Origin: Seriola aureovittata
Taxonomy: Eukaryota; Chordata; Actinopteri; Carangiformes; Carangidae
Direction of reading: 5' to 3'
DNA: 64,000 nucleotides
NCBI RefSeq assembly: GCF_021018895.1
Contig: NC_079368.1
Location: 3,565,501-3,629,500 of the forward strand
A program made the translations under genes and the position numbers. Numbering within the stretch: the first letter of the stretch is position 1; every line of letters starts with the position of its first letter. Of this stretch, positions 13,729 to 21,469 are shown piece by piece. The notes below the pieces were generated by a model that saw nothing but the letters and a program-made list of their open reading frames with translations, did not search any database and was not told the DNA's origin.

Positions 13729-14173
13729 TAAAAGGTTACTCCCACAGCTCACCTGAATTACACCGACCCCTCTGCATCAAAATGACCGGGGGGGTCTCAC
13801 CGAACTCGGCTCTTCTGTTCTCGGCTGTCAGGCGGCAGATGCTGGGGTAAGTCCTGCCATCGCTCCCGCACACCGGCCCAGAGGAGACGCACACGCAAGA
13901 GCTGTGGAAGCCTCCCTCCATCCCGGGGACAGAGTCGCACCGCAGCCCGTCACCGCAAGAGAGGCCGCTCCGCTTCCCGCAGGTTTCACCCTCACCGGCC
14001 GCGCACACCACGCAGCAGCCGCATCCGTCCTTCACCTGTCCGTAGTAACAAGCCTGCGGCGGGACGCGGCACTGAGAAGCATCGCAAACCTGCGGACAAG
14101 TTTGTCTTTTCCTCAGCAGCCCCGCGTGAGCTGCGGAGGTGAGGAGAATGAAGTGCGCTACAAACTTCATCAT
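1461..14173 (-). CDS. htra4: HtrA-family secreted serine protease, 5' part of gene (exons 1-3), continues off the left edge
   Basis: The coding sequence joins 14173-13753, 1857-1758 and 1665-1461 on the minus strand. The phases agree (1, 2, 0) and give 242 codons without a stop. Domain order is signal peptide, IGFBP-type domain, Kazal-like domain, then the N-terminal half of the protease domain. That is the layout of vertebrate HTRA1, HTRA3 and HTRA4, secreted ATP-independent proteases that cleave extracellular matrix and TGF-beta-pathway proteins. Exon 3 holds the catalytic His203 (TNAHV) and Asp233 (DIALIKI), 30 residues apart as in human HTRA1. The catalytic Ser (GNSGGP) and PDZ exons are outside the window. 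HTRA4-like traits are RTYPS and AENR in the Kazal part and AVVKD before the catalytic Asp. HTRA1-like traits are NFIADVV and [10 protein letters not shown]. The symbol is therefore tentative: family call near certain, HTRA4 over HTRA1 moderately likely. Confidence 0.85.
1666..1757 (-). other. HtrA intron 2 (92 bp)
   Basis: A compact GT-AG intron separates exons 2 and 3. It has a pyrimidine-rich stretch (CATCTTTTGCCTTTTCTC) just before the acceptor. Its small size contrasts with the 11.9-kb intron 1. Confidence 0.85.
1758..1857 (-). CDS. htra4: HtrA protease exon 2: linker and start of protease domain
   Basis: This 100-bp exon encodes residues 141 (split) to 173 plus two bases of codon 174. 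It carries the [14 protein letters not shown] and PAVVHLELF segment that opens the trypsin-like domain in all long HtrA proteases. The acceptor is TCAAAG|GA and the donor AAAG|GTAAAAC. Codon 141 is completed as Gly across intron 1 and codon 174 as Arg across intron 2, keeping one frame. No start-to-stop reading frame marks this exon; it was found by translating between exons 1 and 3. Methionine in KIMPAVV replaces the alanine usual in mammalian members (KIAPAVV). Confidence 0.92.
2705..2999 (+). repeat. MITE-like fragment
   Basis: The start, TTAAAGGGGAACACCACAGA, has the AAAGG(G)GAACA form common to ends of teleost MITEs. The rest (GTGATGTCACTTGAG etc.) is non-coding. No matching inverted end is visible before the CA repeat at 3001, so it is probably truncated. 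Confidence 0.35.
3001..3048. repeat. (CA)n microsatellite
   Basis: Twenty-four uninterrupted CA units in intron 1 of the HtrA gene. Confidence 0.97.
3049..4600. other. Intron 1 stretch, nothing recognised
   Basis: No repeat copy elsewhere in the window and no recognisable protein similarity. Open frames at 3695-4024 (Ser/Pro/Cys-rich) and 4043-4318 have no motif I know and are probably chance. Confidence 0.4.
4611..4800 (+). pseudogene. Fragment of Tx1-clade LINE ORF2 (endonuclease domain), second copy
   Basis: About 190 bp match 7192-7330, where the larger LINE fossil encodes part of its APE-type endonuclease. The translated residues [11 protein letters not shown] and LFSFASV followed by FEFEEVV resemble the SH..SAGV.ILFS segment of Tx1-type endonucleases. 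This copy keeps the stretch ([10 protein letters not shown]) missing at 7250, so it is an independent fragment rather than a duplicate of that decayed copy. Confidence 0.6.
5520..6935 (+). pseudogene. Tx1/L1-clade LINE ORF1 (nucleic-acid binding protein), decayed
   Basis: Frames broken by many stops and indels carry, in order: VVGYERL-like residues near 5610; FRRQVSMIL near 6232-6260, as in VVSFRRQVFMIL of fish ORF1 proteins; a CCHC zinc-knuckle start KCFGCG at 6342-6360 followed by a degraded LSRKG; a charged low-complexity region (6400-6700); and the C-terminal [17 protein letters not shown] near 6850-6905. That order is typical of ORF1 in teleost Tx1-like elements. It lies antisense to HtrA in its intron 1, is not functional, and its exact 5' end is uncertain. 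Confidence 0.75.
5773..5946. promoter_or_regulatory. Three X-box-like (RFX) motifs
   Basis: GTAACCATGACAAC at 5773-5786, GTAACCATGGCAAC at 5874-5887 and GTAACCATGACAAC at 5933-5946. The middle one is a very good match to the RFX X-box, an imperfect palindrome of GTTGCC/GGYAAC half sites with ATGG spacing. They lie in AT-rich sequence inside the LINE ORF1 fossil and may belong to a separate small repeat with TTATTATTGTAACC units. Binding is inferred only. Confidence 0.35.
7630..8015 (+). repeat. L2/Rex-like LINE 3' end with (ATT)n tail, inserted in the Tx1 LINE
   Basis: The C-terminal codons of a non-LTR reverse transcriptase are readable ([21 protein letters not shown]), followed by a 3' UTR with GTACAGCACTTTGTAACTC and GAAAAGTGCTATATACATAAAG and then an ATT-repeat tail (7984-8013). 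This is the standard 3' end of 5'-truncated L2-like fish LINEs. Sequence on both sides belongs to the Tx1 ORF2, showing insertion into the older element. Confidence 0.75.
8799..9224 (+). repeat. LTR-like element (family P), copy 1
   Basis: The 426-bp element begins TGTCACGG and ends CCTGACA, the TG...CA form of long terminal repeats. It is flanked by ATACC (8794-8798) and GTACC (9225-9229), a near-perfect 5-bp target duplication. Interior motifs shared with the copies at 39121 and 52999 include CTTCCTGT, TTTCACCTGTG and a terminal GCATTTTGG box. No internal coding region is attached, so a solo LTR is the simplest reading. It sits inside the Tx1 LINE ORF2. Confidence 0.65.
10430..10635 (+). 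repeat. Teleost retroelement 3' tail
   Basis: Contains CTGTTAAAAGGGTTTTTTTG, GGGAGTTTTTCC, CAGAGGGTGTTGTA, CCCTGAGACAAATTTGTGAT and a terminal GGGCTAAATAAAATCTGAC. I recognise this series as a very common non-LTR or SINE 3' tail in fish genomes and 3' UTRs. The source family is not resolved. Confidence 0.65.
10636..11900. other. Intron 1 stretch, mostly unclassified
   Basis: No gene. Around 11675-11780, TACCACTTTATAATAACACT and AACACTTTATTAATTATTTA resemble a common fish repeat that starts with ACACTTTATAATAA. The rest is single-copy in this window. Confidence 0.35.
11906..11958. repeat. C15 homopolymer plus (AC)n microsatellite
   Basis: Fifteen C residues (11906-11920) followed by a mostly AC tract with one CC interruption. 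Confidence 0.95.
12860..13350 (+). repeat. CTTATTTCAAG-type interspersed repeat
   Basis: CTTATTTCAAG-like motifs recur (12877, 12911, 12979 and, as CTTATTTTAAG, 13222 and CTTGTTTCAAG, 13291), spaced irregularly. I recognise this as a repeat widespread in fish genomes, probably a non-autonomous DNA transposon. Ends are not defined. Confidence 0.4.
13674..13726. repeat. (GA)n microsatellite just inside intron 1
   Basis: About 26 GA units on the plus strand. Read in the sense of the HtrA gene it is a CT tract beginning about 25 nt downstream of the exon 1 donor. Confidence 0.97.
13753..14173 (-). CDS. htra4: HtrA protease exon 1: signal peptide, IGFBP domain, Kazal-like domain
   Basis: This exon encodes residues 1-140 plus the first base of codon 141. 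Residues 1-17 are a hydrophobic signal peptide ending in AHA, a good cleavage site. Residues 26-93 carry twelve cysteines with the GCGCCVVC core of IGFBP/mac25 domains. Residues 95-138 form the short four-cysteine Kazal-like module ([13 protein letters not shown]). The start is the first of two tandem ATGs; the second would remove only one residue. The donor is CAG|GTGAGC at 13753/13752, so the open frame that runs on to 13736 is intron read-through. The exon is GC- and CpG-rich against AT-rich surroundings, as expected of a first exon in a promoter-proximal CpG island. Its splice phase matches the G/Q junction after the Kazal module of mammalian HTRA1. Confidence 0.93.
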
Positions 14174-14640
14174 GACCCAAAATTCACTTGACAGCAGTCT
14201 TCCCTTCCAGTCCGCTGTACGTGAGACTGTGATGAGCAGCTGCTTGTGCTCGATACCTACTGATGGAGTTCATCCAGGTATACACCACCACACATAGACC
14301 ATCTCATGGCTGCTGTTCTCATAGCCTGCAGACATGGATGAGGGCCAGTTATTTTTTATAGCAGCATGCTGACACTGGATTCTCCTACATGTTCCTCTGG
14401 GCTGTGTCTCCTTGTAACCACTATGGAATGCAGCTGCATCAAGTATTATGTTTTTTCTTCCCTTTTTTTTTCTGAGGAAGCACAAAGGGATGTGGGCCTT
14501 CTGTGGTCTCTGCCTCCCACTCATCAGAGACACAGATGCATGTGATGGAAAGTGGAGCAAAATTTTTTCTTTTAAGTCCAATTTATAATTTTCACATGGT
14601 TTTATTGCATTTAATGGTCTTTTATTTCATCCTGGATAAA
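14174..14640 (-). promoter_or_regulatory. HtrA 5' UTR and presumed core promoter
   Basis: This is the stretch directly upstream of the HtrA start codon. I see no clear TATA box at a fixed distance and no obvious 5' UTR splice site. The CpG-rich region is mainly inside exon 1 (13780-14140). The true transcription start cannot be placed from sequence alone. About 14230-14640 is otherwise unremarkable. Confidence 0.4.
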
Positions 14641-14644
14641 CAAA

Positions 14645-14870
14645 ACACTTGAGGGGTTTTTTATTGAAGTAGTTGACATTCAATGTCACCTTCAAACACT
14701 CTATGGTGCCATTGAACAGGTCCTGAAGGTGGTTAGAGTCATCTTATTATACTGGAAAAGACAGAGAGGGAAAGTCTGTATTGGCAAGACGTCACATCTT
14801 TTAAATATGAAGATAACTTTGGGAAAGTCTCTGCTGGATGACACTCACTTTGCCAGAAGCGTATTAACCA
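14645..14870 (+). repeat. Repeat family K, copy 1
   Basis: TTTATTGAAGTAGTTGACAT and later blocks (TCTTTTAAATATGA, GATAACTTTGGGAAAGT) match 16228-16550 in the same orientation. This copy lacks about 90 bp present in the other. Non-coding, class unknown. Confidence 0.65.
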
Positions 14871-14954
14871 TTTTAAACACTTTAAAACACACATTCTGTT
14901 CACCAACATGTTTGGGAAATGTCTAAAACATTTTGTGACATATATACACACAGA

Positions 14955-14973
14955 CAAACACACACACACACAC
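14955..14973. repeat. (CA)n microsatellite
   Basis: A short CA run immediately before the tRNA-related repeat at 14980. Confidence 0.85.
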
Positions 14974-14979
14974 ACGTAG

Positions 14980-15250
14980 TTGTAAATGGACTGCGTTTAT
15001 AAAGTGCTGTTCTAGTCTTAACGAGCACTCAAAGCACTTTACACTATGAGTCACATTCACCCAATCAGACACACATTCATGCAGCGCTTGCTATATACAC
15101 AGCGCAACTCTATCACACACTCATTCACCGATGGTACATCTGTGCGAATTTGGGATTCAGTATCTTGCTCAAGGACACTTTGACTTGCAGACTGGAGGAG
15201 CTGGGGATCGAACTACCGACCTGATTTGTGGATGACCCACCCTACCTCGT
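14980..15250 (-). repeat. tRNA-related SINE-like repeat (family I), copy 1
   Basis: Plus-strand landmarks are TTGTAAATGGACTGCGTTTA, ACTCAAAGCACTTTACACTA, TCAGTATCTTGCTCAAGGAC and GGGGATCGAACTACCGACC. Read on the minus strand the last block resembles a tRNA B-box region (GGTCGGTAGTTCGATCCCC), so a tRNA-derived head lies at the right end. A second copy is at 38190-38425 and a partial one in the opposite orientation near 37850-37930. This is a very common teleost repeat. Confidence 0.6.
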
Positions 15251-15819
15251 CCGCCCAATAGTAGTGTTGGTAGTCGATCATATATAGTTGTCAAGATGCT
15301 TGAGCTATTAAAGCTGCACAAATCTATATTCTTATAATAGAAATACCCCACATATGAATAATGTGAAAGTGGTCTTGTTACTTGTAGTGACAAACCCACA
15401 GACCGTTGTCACTTGTGGCTGTAGTTCCCCTCAGCTGTACAGAGGTTTTCAGAGAAGTGTGTGTGTGGTACCTGCCCAGTATACCAAACAGCAGAACACC
15501 TAGCAGCTAGTCAATATAGTGGAGCATTTAGCAGCTAAAGAGATGCATATTTTCTTCAGCAGTTGGTGGAGACCAAAACAGAACTAAAAGAGAGTGAATA
15601 CTGGACTTTGCCAGGCGGTCAGAAACATGACTTCAAATTAACGACGCTGCTCCAAGAATGAATCTGTAAATGCTGGATGTGTAAATGGGCTACTTTTTAG
15701 TTTAGCCATCACCACTTCACAAGATGATAAAGTATAACTTATAGCTTTTTGTATTGCCCCTAAAGCAACGGTGCACAAATAACCTATATGATAATAATAG
15801 CCTATTATCAGATAATTGT

Positions 15820-15935
15820 TGCATTTAATTCGCCCTTTCCGTGCGGCACCGTAGCAAATACGCCACGGCCCAGTACTGGTCCACGGCCCAGTACTGGTCT
15901 ATGGCCCAGGTGTTGGGGACGGCTACCCTTAAAGG
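15820..15935 (+). repeat. GGCCCAGTACTGGTC repeat (hAT-type end)
   Basis: Two tandem CACGGCCCAGTACTGGTC units followed by TATGGCCCAGGTGTTGGGGA. It resembles the ends of fish hAT elements that carry CGGCCCGGTACCGG and GGTTGGGGACC motifs. No transposase is nearby. Confidence 0.45.
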
Positions 15936-16029
15936 TCAAAACAATCAATTGTTGCAGATTTAAGCAGAAGAACATGTGGAATGCTTTCAGGAATATTTAG
16001 CTACAGACATTGCAGGATTTTGCTGTATA

Positions 16030-16232
16030 AACTAATATTCCAACACGGTGCGGGACGCAGCTAGTTGGTTAGCATGTTCATTTCAGTAGATATCTCTGAA
16101 ATACAATAGATGGAGGTCTTGGTCATGACATCATCACTGAGGCTCCTTCACATGCTTTTGATAGTGTTAGTTCATTTTTTTTTAACATTATAAACTAAAA
16201 TTTTGGCCAGATCTTACACATTGCGCCTTTTT
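16030..16232 (-). repeat. MITE family E, truncated copy
   Basis: Matches in reverse the element at 44182-44599 after allowing for internal deletions: GGACGCAGCTAGTTGGTTAG, TATCTCTGAAATACAATAGA, GAGGCTCCTTCACATGC and the end TGGCCAGATCTTACACATTG. Only one terminal inverted repeat is present. Confidence 0.7.
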
Positions 16233-16550
16233 AAAGGGTTTTTATTGAAGTAGTTGACATTCAATGTCCCCTTCAAACACTAAAGGCAGCCATTGAACAG
16301 GTCCTGAGGTTCTTTTTGAAAGAAAAAGAAAGTGGTTAGAGTCATCTTATTATACCAGAAAATAACAAGTTCAGACAACTATGTTGTCTAAAGATGTGGG
16401 ACGGTAAAGGTTTTTAGTCATTCTCAAAGGCCAGATTGAAGACAGAGAGGGGAAGCCTGCTGTAATAGAGAGTGGCAAGACGCCACATCTTTTAAATATG
16501 AGGATAACTTTGGGAAAGTTTCTGTTGGAAGACACTCACTGTGCCTTCCT
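16228..16550 (+). repeat. Repeat family K, copy 2
   Basis: Longer version of 14645-14870 with an extra internal segment (TAACAAGTTCAGACAACTAT etc.). It directly abuts the truncated MITE E copy on its left. Confidence 0.65.
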
Positions 16551-16559
16551 GTACTGCTG

Positions 16560-17150
16560 GCTCATAATGTAAGGCAGAGTGTAGAGGATGTCATTTTTAT
16601 AGCATCATTAATTTCTTTTAGTTACACCAATGATCCATTAATGATTTCTTGATATTATGTGGTGAACCCTTAAAGGCCCAGTCAGTATATTTGGAACCAC
16701 ATTAATATTAATATGAGGTATATTCCAATTTATAAGGCATGTTCAAAAGATTGCGAGCATTCAAAACATAGCTGAATGATTTAACTTTGTATCATGTTAG
16801 TCTGTGTTTTGAAAGATCTGTCAGTCAGTTTGGGAGTGACAGCAGAATCTTGTATTGTGGTGATGAGGTCATTTACATTTGGCTCATACGGTGTGCCTTC
16901 AACATCCTGTTACCAGCATTACTGCTCAAGCAGCCAACAGCAGGAGTTAATGAAGGGTCAGAGGTGCAGCAGCCGGATACCAAATGCTGCTCAAATACTC
17001 CTGCTCCTGTACAACTATAATAGATGCCATAGGGAAGCTGGGTAAAGAAGCTGCTTGTGTCAACAGTATTCAGCCCTGCATTAATTTATACTGTTGGTAT
17101 AAAGTCTAAGATTTTTGTAAGTGTTAATTACATAAGGGAAGGTGGTAAGA
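16560..17150. other. Intergenic, nothing recognised
   Basis: AT-rich sequence without recognisable gene or repeat copy. Open frames at 16787-17045 overlap in two frames and show no known motif. Confidence 0.4.
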
Positions 17151-17157
17151 ACAGTGT

Positions 17158-17515
17158 CTCTTATCTGTGTCGTGACTCCTGCCCCAGTCCTGTTCATTCT
17201 GACCCTGTCTCCCGCCATTGTTCCGTCCAGCCACCAGATGTCCCCGAACCTTCCCTCCTGTCCCAGTCACCTGTGCACCTGTTCACCATTTGCTCATCAG
17301 CTCCCCTTCCTTTACACCAGTCCCCTTCCTTTGTTCCTGGCTTTAGTTCCTGTGTGTATTCCTGTGTGTATTCATAGTGCATCCGCTACCTGTTGCCAGT
17401 GCTTCCTTGTAAACCAGCAACCTGCGTCTTGTATCCTGTTGTCTGCTCCATGCCAGCTTGCCTGTCTACTTGTCCACCCGTCCAGCCTGTTAGCCGGTTT
17501 CTCTTCAGTTAAAAT
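17158..17515 (+). repeat. C/T-rich sequence resembling an LTR-like element
   Basis: Starts TGTCGTGACTCCTGCC and is rich in CCTGT and CCAGTC, like the TGTCATGG elements at 8799, 39121 and 52999, but no counterpart right end or target duplication is visible. The open frame of 166 aa at 17142-17642 runs through it and into a GA microsatellite, so it is not a gene. Confidence 0.35.
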
Positions 17516-17524
17516 ATATTACAG

Positions 17525-17556
17525 TCGTAGTGAGAGTGAGAGAGATGGGAAAATTG

Positions 17557-17591
<35 letters not shown>

Positions 17592-17692
17592 ACACGCAGG
17601 AAAGGGCCACAGGCTGGACTTGGACCTGGGCCACCACGTTAAGGAATAAGCCCAAATGGCACACGTTCCACCAGGTGAACCACCGGGGCCTG
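17525..17692 (-). repeat. tRNA-headed SINE (family H), degraded copy with (GA)n
   Basis: Shares GGATGACACGCAGGAAAGGG, CACCAGGTGAACCACCGGGG with the copies at 18456 and 40903. The GA-rich body (17559-17588) has expanded into a microsatellite. Confidence 0.7.
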
Positions 17693-18455
17693 AAACTCTT
17701 TCTTATTTAGTCTCTGACACAGCTCACAGCCTCTGTCTGGGATCCACAATAGTGGATAGTACATTACCAGTCTCTATTTACTTCAACTCCAGAACGTAAC
17801 AGACTTTTATTAGAGGCAGGTTTCTTGTCTAACTCCCTCTGTTTGATATGTAGAGTTGGTCATAGCGATTAGTACGACGCCTCGTTACCAATGACTTCTC
17901 TTTCTCCCTCCCTCTCTCCTGCTCTCGCTGCTCAGTGTGTCTCATGCTTAGTTATTCCTCTGCCTCCTTTGGTAATAAAGATAAATGTAATGCAAATAGT
18001 TTACTTGCTGTAATAGAGGTGAGGCTCAGTGTATTGGAAGCGCTCCTCCTCTTCCCTGCAGTTCCAGAGCAGCTGGGAAACCAAAGCGGTTTGGTAGACT
18101 GCGACTCGGCACACCACTGACCAGTGGTAGAAATATCGTCAGTCAGTCAGTCAGACAATCAGTCAGCAACATTCCAGATTCTAGGTCTGGCCCCGCTGTT
18201 GTAGTCCAGCCAAAAAAATGGGTTGAATTTCAGAATCCCTGTTTTGAAAATAATGTCGTACTGATATCATAAGTATATTACATACATAAACGTTGTTCAT
18301 TTAATTAGCATGAAACTTACTGCCATTGCAGAAATGCGCTGGAGCATGTATTTACAAATGCTAATTACACAGTTATGATGATATTTTACATGAACTAAAC
18401 ATGGATGAATTGCTTTTTCGTGTCACTACTTTTTAAGTTACACTCTGTTATTTTT

Positions 18456-18657
18456 TAAGTATATATTTTTTTGGGCTTTTATGCCTTTAATGGACAGCAC
18501 AGTGGAGAGTGACAGGAAACGGGGAGGCAGAGAGAGGGGGAATGACATGCAGCGAAGGGCCGTCCGATGCGGGATTCGAACCGGGGCCGACTGCAGCGCG
18601 GACTGTAGCCTCTACACATGGGGCGTCTGCTTAAACCACTACGCTACACGACGCCCC
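18456..18657 (-). mobile_element. tRNA-derived SINE (family H), full copy with target-site duplication
   Basis: On the minus strand the element starts GGGGGCGTCGTGTAGCGTAG and carries a pol III A box (TAGCGTAGTGG, plus 18636-18646) and B box (GGTTCGAATCC, plus 18572-18582). A GA/CT-rich body follows and then an A/T-rich tail at its left end. It is flanked by CACTCTGTTATTTTT (18441-18455) and CACTCTATTATTTTT (18658-18672), a 15-bp duplication with one mismatch, the signature of LINE-driven retroposition. Related copies lie at 17525 and 40903. Confidence 0.85.
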
Positions 18658-18672
18658 CACTCTATTATTTTT

Positions 18673-19720
18673 ATAGTTTACTTGAGATCCAAGACAGGAT
18701 CTTCAGAAGCTGTAGCTGTGAGTGTACAGCGTTTGAAGCTTTTTATGGCATGAAAATGGTCAACTGCATTTTGTGAGTGGGTTTTGCTGTGACAATACAG
18801 TATCAAAACTTTTTTTCGAAACTTTGTTTCCTGTACTTCACATGAACTTGGGACCCAAGTTCAAAAGATGTAAGTTTCAGCTCCTGATCTTTGTTTTGGC
18901 TTTTAGATGACCTAATTAACTGCCTGCTCCATTATGACTGAGAGAAAAAGCTATTTATTGATCAGAGGCTCAAATCTCTCCCACCTAAATTACACCTGCA
19001 GGAGGGCAGTGCCTTCGTTTGATCCAAAGATGGAACTCATTTGATGCTCCTTTTTTGAAAGTGGTGAAATAACTAACTCTGCATGACTCACCCATGTCAA
19101 CTCGAAGGGGTTTCTCTGATGGATCCAAGGCAAACCTTTGATCATTTCCTGCAGCATATTAATGTAGAAGGACAGGGAAATCTAAACTCTACTGAAATCT
19201 CATTCAGAAACTAAGGCTGTTATAACGCAATGGAAATTAAACCAGTGTAAGTCAAAACACATCTACACATTCCTACAGTCTTATTTAATAATTTACAACA
19301 TTGACAAACCATAATTCAGCAGATATATGAGGCTAGTGTTGGCCCTCTGATATGATGGATATGATGCAATTTGATTGATTACATATTAATTATATAGCTG
19401 ATCAATGCACTGGTCATGTACAGGAAGCTCTTCTCATGAACAGCATGTTCATCAATCCAGCAATATATTTTTCATAAGGATATCATCATTATGTTGTTAT
19501 GCTACTCTGCTACTCTCCTGGTGTGGTTTAAATGTCCTCAAATGTCTCTCTCACAAGAGCCAAATTAATCTTTTTATAAGTTTCAAAGCATCAAAATGAT
19601 CAAATGCAAACAGGTACAAAATTCAGTCTTGCCTACTGACAGTTTAACACCAGTCTAGTCATCTTGAAAAACGTTAAAGGCACCCAGCAATCACTACCAG
19701 AATCTCCATGGTAACTGAAA
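18673..19720. other. Intergenic, nothing recognised
   Basis: No coding signal and no repeat shared within the window. Confidence 0.4.
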
Positions 19721-19724
19721 GTTA

Positions 19725-20290
19725 TGTTAGTAGAAGTACTCAGATCTTACACGTAATTAAGAGTAGCAATATAGGTACATAACTAGAATTACCGCCTCAT
19801 GGTTGTACGCCTCCTTCAACGAATGAATGTTTGTTCAAAACCATTTGAAAATGCTCTGTCCAGGTGTTGCTGAGATATTGTGTCCACGGACAGATGGACA
19901 ACCTGAAAACAATATTTCTGCGGCTCTGGCTGTCACCAGCACGGAGGCATAAAAATACACCACTGACGTACAAGTTATACTACTCTTAAGATGTTATTAA
20001 AGTACACAATTTATTCAGCAAAATGTACTTGTATCCTACTATTTAAAATAAAAGTATTCATTATCCAGCAGAATGGTCCCTGTACATTATATTTTATATT
20101 ATATATTATTACTGGAGTTTGATGCATGAATGTGCAAAGAGCATACTTGTTTGTCAAGGTGGAGTTAGGTTCAATAACTTCATATATTGCTAAGTAGTTT
20201 AATCATTGTCAATGAATATTTCTATTTAATCTATATTTCATGTGAAAGTGCTCTTAATTTGAAAGGTACTTGTATTTAGCCTTAATCTTA
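19725..20290 (+). repeat. AGTACTCAGATC-type MITE split by another repeat
   Basis: GTAGAAGTACTCAGATCTTA at the left, then AAAAGTATTCATTATCCAGC and AGAATGGTCCCTGTACATTA at right, are parts of a very common teleost repeat. The stretch 19790-19965 is a different repeat (family L) and appears to have inserted into it. Confidence 0.55.
19790..19965 (+). repeat. Repeat family L (short copy)
   Basis: ATTACCGCCTCATGGTTGTA, GTTGCTGAGATATTGTGTCC, GACAACCTGAAAACAATAT and GGCTCTGGCTGTC match the longer copy at 35165-35680. Confidence 0.7.
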
Positions 20291-21038
20291 ACGGTGTGAG
20301 AAGTTATGCTCAAGTCTGTCAAAGTGACTCGATAAGGTTCAACATGACAGCTAGTAAATATATGCATGTATGTATATGTATGCATGTGAGACAGTTCAGT
20401 GAGACTAACACACAGTTCGGTGATGGCCCCATTCTTAGCACTTGACTACACATTGCATCGATGGCCCTTTTGTTGAGGACACTGTTTGTCATAGGAAAGA
20501 CAAGACTGTTGTAAACGGTGAGGAGGTGAGGTTTCTCTCGGCCCCTGGCTCCGTTTCAGTGATGCACTGCGAGCATTGTATTCGGACCATCTGTGTACAC
20601 ACATTCCCATGACCTTGAAACACGTGTTATCTCCTTTTGAACGCTGCCTCAGACTGTGCGGGTAGAGAGCACTTCCAAGAGGTCCTCAGTAATGTTATCC
20701 ACATTGACATTTGTGGCTTCTATGTGCTCAGAATCAGTTCTTACTGTATATGGGCAGTGTGCAGCGGTGCACGTGACAGTGTTGAATGTGTGTTTAGTCA
20801 TTTTTCTCAGCTCTCCATGGATCATCATCAGACTTTACTCTTTCCAGAAATAGGTAGTTAGTCTCCTGGTGTACTTCACTCACTGTCTTAGCAGAGAAAC
20901 ACACACAAAATGAAGTGACCTTTCTTTTCACAGGCATGACACATCACTTTGAGCCTTGCTTTTTTGGGTGTGAGAAACTCTTTCCATTTCCTGTATTTTC
21001 ACTGTTTTTTAACTTCCAGTTTGTTTTGTTTCTGTGCC
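20291..21038. other. Intergenic, nothing recognised
   Basis: No supported gene. Overlapping open frames at 20637-20861 are in two frames at once and carry no motif. Confidence 0.4.
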
Positions 21039-21042
21039 TTCA

Positions 21043-21465
21043 GTACGGAAACTGAGAAAGGCCGTACTCGCAAATATTTTTTTTATCCCAAACTCAAGAT
21101 AACAAAGCTTGTAATCCCGAGATAACCAGATAATTATCCCGTCATCTCGAGATAACGAAGCTTGTTTTCTCATCGTAATTAGTTTGTTAATCAGAGATCA
21201 GATGTGCCACTCCAGAATGCAGATATGCCAGACAATATTTCAATATCACACTGTGTCTTTTCATACAAGATCATTTTCAGATCAGTCCTCGTCAGCTAAC
21301 GAGTCACTGAGGATTGTTGCTAAGGAGTGTTACTGCAACTTAGTGTATGAGGTTCAGTCACAACTGTTTTCTCCTGATAATATCTTGTTATCTCAGGATA
21401 ACGAGGTTCGGTCTGCCTGCACAGAGAAAATATTTCCGAGTATGGCCTTTCTCTGCATTCCGTAC
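21043..21465. mobile_element. MITE family F with about 39-bp terminal inverted repeats
   Basis: The left end GTACGGAAACTGAGAAAGG continues through CCGTACTCGCAAATATTTT; the right end is its inverted copy (AAAATATTTCCGAGTATGG then CCTTTCTCTGCATTCCGTAC), with a few mismatches. TTCA flanks both sides (21039-21042, 21466-21469). The interior has TCTCGAGATAAC-type short palindromes and no transposase. It is a non-autonomous DNA transposon, superfamily unresolved. Confidence 0.8.
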
Positions 21466-21469
21466 TTCA

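Larger units (their letters stand above)
1858..13752 (-). other. HtrA intron 1 (11.9 kb), filled with repeats
   Basis: The intron is bounded by GTGAGC at 13752 and AAAG at 1858. It carries a decayed Tx1-clade LINE with nested insertions, microsatellites at 3001 and 11906, a CT-rich tract near its 5' end and three X-box-like motifs. A long first intron of this kind is normal for the family; in human HTRA1 the first intron is also the longest. Confidence 0.85.

Noticed and set aside
13904..14191. 95-aa plus-strand open frame over HtrA exon 1
   Set aside because: Antisense shadow of the cysteine-rich exon in GC-rich DNA; no motif of its own.
17142..17642. 166-aa plus-strand frame
   Set aside because: Crosses a C/T-rich repeat and the GA microsatellite of a SINE.
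18572..18657. Functional tRNA gene on the minus strand
   Set aside because: A and B boxes are present, but the sequence cannot fold into a full cloverleaf that I can see and it heads a SINE with a target duplication and other copies nearby.
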